Shown one piece after another: positions 56,901-64,000 of a stretch of 64,000 nt of DNA. Under the pieces are notes generated by a model. It was given only the letters and a program-made list of their open reading frames with translations. It was not told where the DNA came from and made no database searches. A program made the position numbers and the translations under genes. Position 1 is the stretch's first letter. Each line of letters starts with the position of its first letter. Source of the stretch: Oscheius sp. JU75 (lineage: Eukaryota; Nematoda; Chromadorea; Rhabditida; Rhabditidae); NCBI GenBank assembly GCA_037178855.1, contig JASJZC010000004.1, positions 6,076,001 through 6,140,000 of the forward strand, given 5' to 3'.

Positions 56901-59900
56901 GCTACGACGGTCAGGAAGTCCTTGCCCAACGGGTACACCAACGGCTACAGCAACGGGTACGGTAGCAGCTATGGCAGTCAAACTAATGGGACGTCGACCT
57001 TCACCAATGGAAGTGAGTTGTTTTAAGTTCCGCTGATAAATGCACATTTAGCTCTATCCCGAGCAGCCCTGGCCAGAGCCTCGCCTCGGCTAAGCCAACC
57101 ACCGCCGACCAATGGAGGAAGCCCTAGATCTTCTGTGGCAAGGTGATTATATAAAATTTTCAAATCTCCAGACCTTAAAGTTATAACATTGTGCTTCACC
57201 CACATGATCTCAGATTTTAACTGTTATTCTATGCCCTGACGTTTTCTCAATTAAAACCCTGCACCATGTAGTCCGACTCTTGTGCTCAGATCATATTATT
57301 AGTCTTCTCGGTAATAATTCAAGTACCCATTAGTGCAACACCGTACATCTGACGCGCGTCCAATTATTTTCGTTATGTAGTCACTGACCTTTAGCCTTCA
57401 TTAATTTCCGAATGAAAAATTTCAACCAGATTCCCGGATCTTCACAATAAGCGATCTCCGGACTATCCACTAACAACCGTTATAAAACTATATTTCAGTT
57501 ACACTTCCCACTCATCCGTTCAAAACGGAAGTCCGCCTCGTGCACGAAGGAGTCCTCAAAGCAACAAGGTATGTTTGTGTCATAATTAGTCTAATTTAAA
57601 AATTCGTACATGAAAGGATCCCTAATTCTACTGATAATTTGCACCAGGAAGATGATCACGATTAACTTTTTAAGTACTTTGTCCTGAGGGATCTTATAAC
57701 TTTTCATGAAAATCTCTAGGCGAGATTAATGGCATTACGACGCCTCGATGAATGCTACTTTTTGCTCCAGTATCGCACGAGGAAGTTTTTAGAACGTGAA
57801 GCACGCCAAGAACATATGGACGAGGATATTTTCGGCCCCGTGTGCTAATTGATGTCCACGATTAAAAAACATTTCCGCTTTCCCTCTAAAAAAAAGAGCG
57901 CTTCTAGGAATATCGGGTGATACAAAACGAGCTTACTTCCTCCTTCTTCGTATTGCTTTCTGGTAAATCTGAAATTTCTATGTGAATCTTCGCGTTCCTC
58001 GAACTCGTTACGTCGCATAAAAAGTGGATTCTGACGCGGCATATTTGAGCTGCTTGAGTGGCAGATGCTTCGCTAGAGAATGGGGTGAACAATGGGAGAT
58101 AATGAGTCACTTTGAGGATTATCAAGAGGGAAGGAAGAAATTGTCGGCCACGTCAGTTCAGGAATCTCATGCCCACGGGTTTAATTAGATTTTCTGAATA
58201 AATGGAAGTAGGACGAGGGGGAGATTGAGTCAGAGCTGAGGAAATTAGAACAAAGATTCGACTTTCCAGAAATTTGATTCGGGAAAATTTTAACACCTAT
58301 TCTAGAATAACTTGTTTGAATAGTTCTACGTACTATATGAACAAAAATGGTTTCCACCTTAAAGATTTACCTAATTTTCAGCACAAAATTTAAGTATATT
58401 GTGCTCCTTCATTTCCAAAAACAGCCCTGTACGTTGATCTTTTTTCCTCGGCAGTTCGTGTAAATCGGCAATTATAAAAATTATCCGCGTTTTCGAACAA
58501 GATACAAAACACACTCCCCGTCTCCTTAGTTTTTATACAGAGCCTTCTCGAATAAACAACTCGTGATACAATTGGGGAGCTGTGCTCACACGCAGCCCGT
58601 TCTAGGAAGGGTCTGCTACTCTTCGTGGAAAACATAAGCTCCATTTCCAAGAAGTAGAAGAGGGAATAGGGGGCGTGGCCCATCTGACGCATGCAACTCT
58701 TTTATAAAACAAACAGCCCCTTTACAGTCAAATTCACCTGTCGGCGAGGATTCTCTCGTGATCGTCAGAATGCGACCTGACGCCCAGGGACGCTTTGGAT
58801 TCAACGTCAAGGTTCAGCAGTCCTTTCTGCGAAACTAAATGTGGCATTCTAGGGAGGAGCTGATCAAAACTATCCTGTTATTGTTTCACGAGTGGCCCCG
58901 GGCAGCTCAGCTGACAAAAGCAACCCAAGACTTAACGAGGGTGATCAGGTAAGGATATGATTTTAAGATTCAACTTAATTTTACATGTTTAGGTGATCCT
59001 GATTAATGGTCGTGACGTGACGACAATGGCTCACGATAAAGTTGTCGCATTCATCCGTGCAGCTCGAGGAGCTCCAGGAGGGGAACTTCTGCTGACTATA
59101 AAGCCGAACGGTAAGTTTTAACCAGCGTTAAACGATTAAACTTATTAACACGGCTAAAGTTAGACAACATTGATCTCTCAAACAAAGTTTTATTACCTAA
59201 CCCTCTAAAGATCTCGAATCGCTAATAGCAGGTGATATCATAAGATCTACGATCTTATGATATCACATGCTATTAGCGATTCTGAATAACTAAGCAGATA
59301 GCATCATATAATTACGAGTGAAAGATTTATCCTATTTCAGTATATCGTCTCGGAGAAGATATCGAGGAGCCGGACACGGTGCCGGACACCGCGAGAGTGG
59401 CCGAGTCTGTTCCACGAAGTGACAAACTAAGCCATTCGCTTCGACTTATCACTGATGCTCTTAAATCAGGACGCATTAACGAGCAGTTTGATAAGCTCTA
59501 CCGTCAAGATCCCCTGAAGTCAATGAAAGAATGTCGCCTGCCTCACAACCTGAACAAGAATAGGTACCGAGATGTCTGTCCCTACGACGAGACAAGAGTG
59601 ATCCTAAACTCGTCTCCCAATGGAGATTACATCAATGCTAACTACGTTAACGTGCGTTTTACTGTCCATTACAATCTAATTCCTCTTTTCCAGATGGAGA
59701 TTCCCAGCTCCGGTATCGTGAACCGGTACATTGCCTGCCAAGGACCTCTTGGTCACACGACCTCGGATTTCTGGCTCATGGTCTGGGAGCAGCTCTGTAC
59801 TACCATAATCATGCTGACCACGACGATTGAGAAGGGACGTGTCAAGTGTCATCAATACTGGCCTCGACTTTATGAAACGCACGATTATGGTCGACTCATT

Positions 59901-60817
59901 GTAACCTGCATCAAGGACCGTGACACGCCCAATTGCTGCTATCGAGAGTTTACAGTGAAGGACAGAAATGTGAGTTTCTGAGCTGTGAAATACCTCTACA
60001 AGTTTGTAAGTTTTTCGTACCATTCCTTTGTGCGGGAACTTTCAAACTTGTACAAAATATTTTCTGAAAGTTTGCTCGATTTTCTGCTACTCGTTTTTCA
60101 CTTTTTACAGTCATACTTTATAGTCAACTACTTGGTGAAGTTGAATTAAAGTCCTCCTAATAATATTACAATTTCAGACAAAAGAAGAGCGTCGTGTGAG
60201 CCAAATGCAGTACGTGGCCTGGCCCGATCATGGAGTTCCCGACGATCCGAAGCATTTTATTACTTTCGTGGACGAGGTCCGCCGCGCTCGTGCTGGATCT
60301 GTTGAGCCGATTATTGTACATTGCTCTGCTGGAATCGGCCGTACTGGAGTCTTGATCTTGATGGAGACGGCCGCCTGTCTCGTGGAAGCCAACGAGCCCG
60401 TGTATCCCTTGGATATTGTGAAAACTATGAGGGAGCAACGTGCCATGGCTATTCAGACTCCAGTAAGTATTAATTAAGACTGTAAGCTAACCATCGCCGA
60501 TAGCTTTTGCTTTCAGTTTTCGATTGGTGGTTGCGCCGCTTCGTAGTAACAAAAAGCTTCCAGTGGCTTCATTGAAACAAAAGCCAAGTTTTCGATTGCA
60601 CCCAAAGTTGACTTATCATCCAATTTATGCAATAACTGTTTTTGAACAACATAATTGGCTCGCTTCGGGTTCGTAGCCTCAGACAAACAAGCAAACAAAC
60701 AAACAGAGTCCGCCACAAAAAAATTTTCAGATACAATTCCAATTCGTCTGCGAAGCCGTCTGTCGGGCCTACAACGAGGGCGTGATCAAGCCACTGGCCG
60801 AATACCAAAAGCGCTAA
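47950..60817 (+). CDS. ptp-1: FERM-PDZ protein tyrosine phosphatase (PTPN3/PTPN4-like), 982 aa
   Basis: 19 exons: 47950-48084, 48123-48358, 48396-48493, 48539-48900, 48939-49096, 49404-49472, 49975-50088, 55480-55579, 56036-56128, 56847-57012, 57052-57142, 57499-57568, 58728-58811, 58853-58948, 58993-59110, 59341-59651, 59694-59969, 60178-60462, 60731-60817; total 2949 nt, all phases consistent. The FERM domain is about residues 25-350 ([26 protein letters not shown]). A Ser-rich linker includes [19 protein letters not shown] is about 570-663 ([10 protein letters not shown]). PTP is about 690-975: KNRY, WPD loop with Asp876, [10 protein letters not shown] with Cys908 and Arg914, and a Q-loop region QRAMAIQTP. 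It dephosphorylates phosphotyrosine at the membrane cortex. TTTCCAG at 47935-47941 is a likely trans-splice acceptor. The 36-37 nt second intron is very short. The weakest exons are 8-9. Confidence 0.9.
50089..55479 (+). other. 5.4-kb intron 7 of the ptp-1-like gene
   Basis: It separates the FERM-coding exons from the linker/PDZ/PTP exons. Other introns in the gene are mostly 40-700 nt (two reach 0.7-1.2 kb). I see no nested gene. An internal promoter for a FERM-less isoform is conceivable. Confidence 0.5.
59216..59282. repeat. Near-perfect 32-bp hairpin in intron 15 of the ptp-1-like gene
   Basis: GAATCGCTAATAGC...ATCATAAGATC, a 3-nt loop TAC, then the inverse arm with one mismatch. Confidence 0.9.
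60522..60722. repeat. Dispersed repeat copy in the last intron of the ptp-1-like gene
   Basis: About 75-80% similar over 200 bp to 27816-28040, from TTGCGCCGCTTCGTAGT to CAGAGTCCGCCACA. It ends about 10 bp before the branch/acceptor region of the final exon (60731). Confidence 0.7.
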
Positions 60818-61337
60818 CGTGGAATCTCAAACTGATCATTTTATTTTGTTCACCACGGGCATCTTTCAACACTCTTTTTACCTAGTCATTTCACCCCCCA
60901 CCAAACCAAAGAAAGTAGAGAGACGAATAAGTAAGATAGAGAACAAGTGCAAACTCCTGTGATAACACCCACCCCTCTGTGTAAATAGCCTTCTTTGCGA
61001 ATCTACAAGAACATATTTTCTATTTTTTTCCCGTCTCTGTCAGCTGTATATCCATTGGGTATTTTGTTTGTCTCAAATAGCCCTGCAATTAGATAAACCA
61101 TTATATTTTCTGTACTTCTTAAAAATCTTTCACAACCGGGAAAATTTAAAAAGGAAGAGCTTACAGTTAGCATTCAAAATGTTCGTGTGCACAAATTTTG
61201 CAGTTTTTGCCCAGTAATCTTTTCATATAAAACCATTAAAAATAGTGCTTGTTATCTTCGATGCACAGCTTCTTATCACACCCACAAGTTTGCTTGTTAC
61301 ATCCGCCCGTTATACTTCGTTTCAATTTTTTGTAAGT

Positions 61338-63173
61338 ATGTCTAGTGTAAGTCTTCACGATTCTGCAAACCTTGGAATTTTTAGTCTTTCTTAGCCTCCC
61401 TCAATGAAAGGACAAGGGAACTTGTCAGTGGGATCCTGAACGAGACTACAATCTCCGATAAAGGGAAGGACTATCATTTGAAAACTATCCTCTCGTCCGA
61501 AGAATACCAGTGTTACATACAGGATGTTAAAATGCAAGAGCCTTCCTTTTTGTCCTTGATTCAAGATGAAAATAAGGCGGAAGTTGTGAAAGAGTTGTTG
61601 AAGGAGACATGGCTGGATACAGAGAAGAGGAACGGTTTGGTGAAGAGCATTGTAAGAGACGAGGCGATTTACCAAGCGTACTTGAAGGAGGTTGGAGGAG
61701 AACATCAGGTTAGTACTTATTCACACTTTGAACTGATAGTATGGCGGGCAACTTGAATAGCCCGGAAAGCAATTCGGTAACTTGGATTGGGCAAACATTA
61801 ACACATCTTCAGCGTTATCGCGTTGTTTCTCATTGAAATTTTAAGACGACTCAAACTCACAAGAGTAAAATGTAGTCCCGTCTCTATCAATCTTCCCGGT
61901 GTCGTTGGCACTACTTCAAACAGGCTCATATAAGATAACTTAATTGAAAAGATCATACTTGGAGTGTTAACCATAATTTGAACCCTCCTTGAATTTTGTA
62001 AGTATCGGCAAATAGCCAGCCCAAAAAATGGTTCTACCTACCTTAAAATTTTCTCTACTGCCAGTTTCAGGATGACAAAGAGATCTTCCTCAGAGAACTA
62101 GATCCCGTAGTACGACGAATGGTAGAAGGAATGCTGGAGAAGAACGAGATTATGAAAGCTGAAATTCTTGTGCGCAGTTCTGGCACCTCAAAAGCTGTGG
62201 ACTCTTTCCAGCGATGGAAGGTATACTCTAACACAGTAGTCTTGATGTATTTCTGCTTAGATATCTAAAAAACGCGAAGAAAAAAGAGTTGACTCTGCCT
62301 CAAAAGGAGTTGACTCTGTCTCAAAGCCGGGGACCCAAAATGTTACCGTCTCTCGGCATGCGAACAGAAGAAATATCCTGATTTTGGGGGAAAGACAAGT
62401 GGACACATTGTATGTGGTCAGCGCTATTATGAACTACCTGGAGACCACTACACTCGGTAGAAAGAAGGTCAAAAGTACCAATGACTACTGTGAATGTGAT
62501 GTAGGTCACTGTCACTGTCGCTCGACTTTCTGTTCTTCAGAACTGGCACAGCTATATTCTCAAATGTGAACACGAAGGAAAAGTTGAAGAAATCTGCCTG
62601 ATTCCTCTCTACGACGATTTCTTGCAAATTGACAAGCACTGCCATGTTTCTGATTACGTCCAGAAACTGTAAGTCAAGTAGTCATGAAGGCTCAAAACTT
62701 TCCAGGACTATCCATGGAACCATTCTTGCTCTGGGAATGAACATTCCAGGAGCTAATATGGAGGACGGAGAAGACTCTAAATCCGAAAGTCTCGTCCACT
62801 GCTATTACAATATTTTCAAGACCTTTGATATGTCTGAGTGCCTGTCCTTTTTCGAATCTTCTTTTGCCTCAGAGCAAGAAAAGTTAGTTTCGTCTTGGTT
62901 TTTTTTCTGTCTCTTTGTCTCTGCCTCTATTACTCTCACTGCTTCAGATCCCCACGACGATTTTGGTTCGTGACCAACCAGCTGACCAATTGTCGTGACT
63001 TGAGGACCTGTGAGACCACGGCCCAAAAGACCTATGTGTTCATGAAAAAAGACTGGGAGTCGGATGCAGAGGAGTTGCTCAGACTCTTCAAAGAAATGGG
63101 GAAACTCAAGCCACAAGTGACCAAGATTGAAAAGATGCCTGTTATGAGTGTGAGGGAAAGTTTGAAGGTTTAA
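61338..63173 (+). CDS. Pseudo-GTPase of the local family, 417 aa
   Basis: Exons: 61338-61346, 61385-61708, 62071-62220, 62261-62500, 62541-62668, 62706-62882, 62948-63173; total 1254 nt, phases consistent. The N-terminal half holds three helical modules of about 45 aa (SFLASLNERTRELVSGILNE, SFLSLIQDENKAEVVKELLK, FLRELDPVVRRMVEGMLEKN). Then NILILGERQVDTLYVVSAIM aligns with NILILGETGVGKSTFINGLA of the neighbours. The Gly-Lys-Ser/Thr of the P-loop is gone, and no DTPG follows. Later, RFWFVTNQL and DWESDAEELLRLFKEM match the family region after G5. The frame is open throughout, so this looks like a maintained non-binding paralogue, perhaps a regulator or partner of the active members. That role is inference. 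Confidence 0.7.
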
Positions 63174-64000
63174 AAATAAGAACTTTTGCAGCCTATTTCA
63201 GCCCCTCTCACTGGAGAAATTGGGGTAACCTACGAACGACCTTTCACTGTTTTCAAGCAATAAAGTGTTGGTTTCAGCTTGTTCTCGAAATGGACATACA
63301 AACTGAGGGGTTAGGGAACAGAACCGAGCACTGTCACTTACACACTGATGGCAACAATGACTGGCTAGAATGGCCTGGTAGTATGTAGCTGGTCGTCTTC
63401 TAGTCAGGCAATCTCTTTCTCTGTCCTATATAGTCAGCCTTCTTCTCTCTATTCTTTCACTGTCTCTGAGACCACACTCTCTTCCGCTGTTTTGCATAGT
63501 AACCAAAGCCCAATCGTCCTGTCTCTCTGTGACTGGCTAGAATGGCCTGGTGGCCCCAAGACTAAAGGGTTGCGAAGCTGTACTACATCATGTTCACTGT
63601 AACCCGCAGAGGAACCCTAATTGTCTCACAAGTTCGGAACAAACGGTTTCTCTTGTACTGTTGTAATTGCAGCAGAATAACTAACTTTTTCTACAAAAAG
63701 AAAGCAATTACTCTAGTCCTCAAAAGCAAAAAAGCAAGGCAGCTCGTCCAGAGAGATGGCTGGACAAGAGGGTGGTCTTCTGGAGGACTTCGTTCACAGG
63801 ACACATGCCAAAATCATCGACGGACGGCCTCTACCCTCCAATTTCCCCTTCGACTTCATGTTCGAGTGAGTTTGACAGAAACAGGAGGAGTTACAGAGAT
63901 AGAGAGAGTCACGGTAGGCTACTGACACAAGTATACAATCACATAACCATGGTGAGAAACAGAGGGGCAAGAATACAGAGAGCAAGAGAGACAGAGAAAC
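63174..64000. other. Intergenic, TGTCTC arrays, no supported gene
   Basis: Pyrimidine arrays at 63410-63530 and a purine array from 63895. A 20-bp direct repeat (GTGACTGGCTAGAATGGCCTGG-like) at about 63357-63378 and 63530-63551. Confidence 0.45.

Overview
The window is nuclear DNA from a nematode. The evidence is two fatty-acid- and retinol-binding (FAR) genes, nematode-type 7TM chemoreceptors, a ptp-1-like FERM/PDZ/phosphatase gene, many 35-50 nt introns, and TTTCAG-type acceptors directly before start codons, as expected for spliced-leader trans-splicing. A FAR-rich clade such as Steinernematidae would fit, but that is inference and I cannot name the species. All multi-exon models were read by eye from splice motifs and reading-frame continuity.

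Layout. 0-18 kb and 61-63 kb hold members of one P-loop GTPase family: a two-GTPase-domain gene (150-4493), a copy split by transposons (4768-12771), two copies back to back (15167-17968), a small fragment (27.3-27.4 kb) and a member whose P-loop is destroyed (61338-63173). The split copy contains a CR1/Jockey-like LINE with a 7-bp target duplication, and that LINE contains a complete-looking Ginger/GIN-type DNA transposon with a 4-bp target duplication.

18-27 kb holds a TTAA-flanked MITE, a mariner fragment, a large ankyrin-repeat reading frame with an apparent kinase domain upstream on the same strand (possibly one gene), and a decayed DD37D (maT-like) element. 28-31.6 kb has two 7TM receptor genes and a deleted copy of one. 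32-34.7 kb has a membrane-anchored BPI/LBP-like gene. 36.9-40 kb has a head-to-head FAR pair.

40.8-45.8 kb is a large palindrome: two 1133-bp arms, each carrying a secreted Ser/Pro/Gly-rich protein punctuated by 12-13 perfect R-X-R-R sites, so probably a furin-processed polyprotein. 47.9-60.8 kb is the ptp-1-like gene: 19 exons whose lengths sum to a whole number of codons (982 aa).

The most notable and possibly undescribed items are the RXRR polyprotein palindrome, the GTPase family with its short helical repeat module and a pseudo-GTPase member, the three-level transposon nest, and the candidate kinase-ankyrin fusion.
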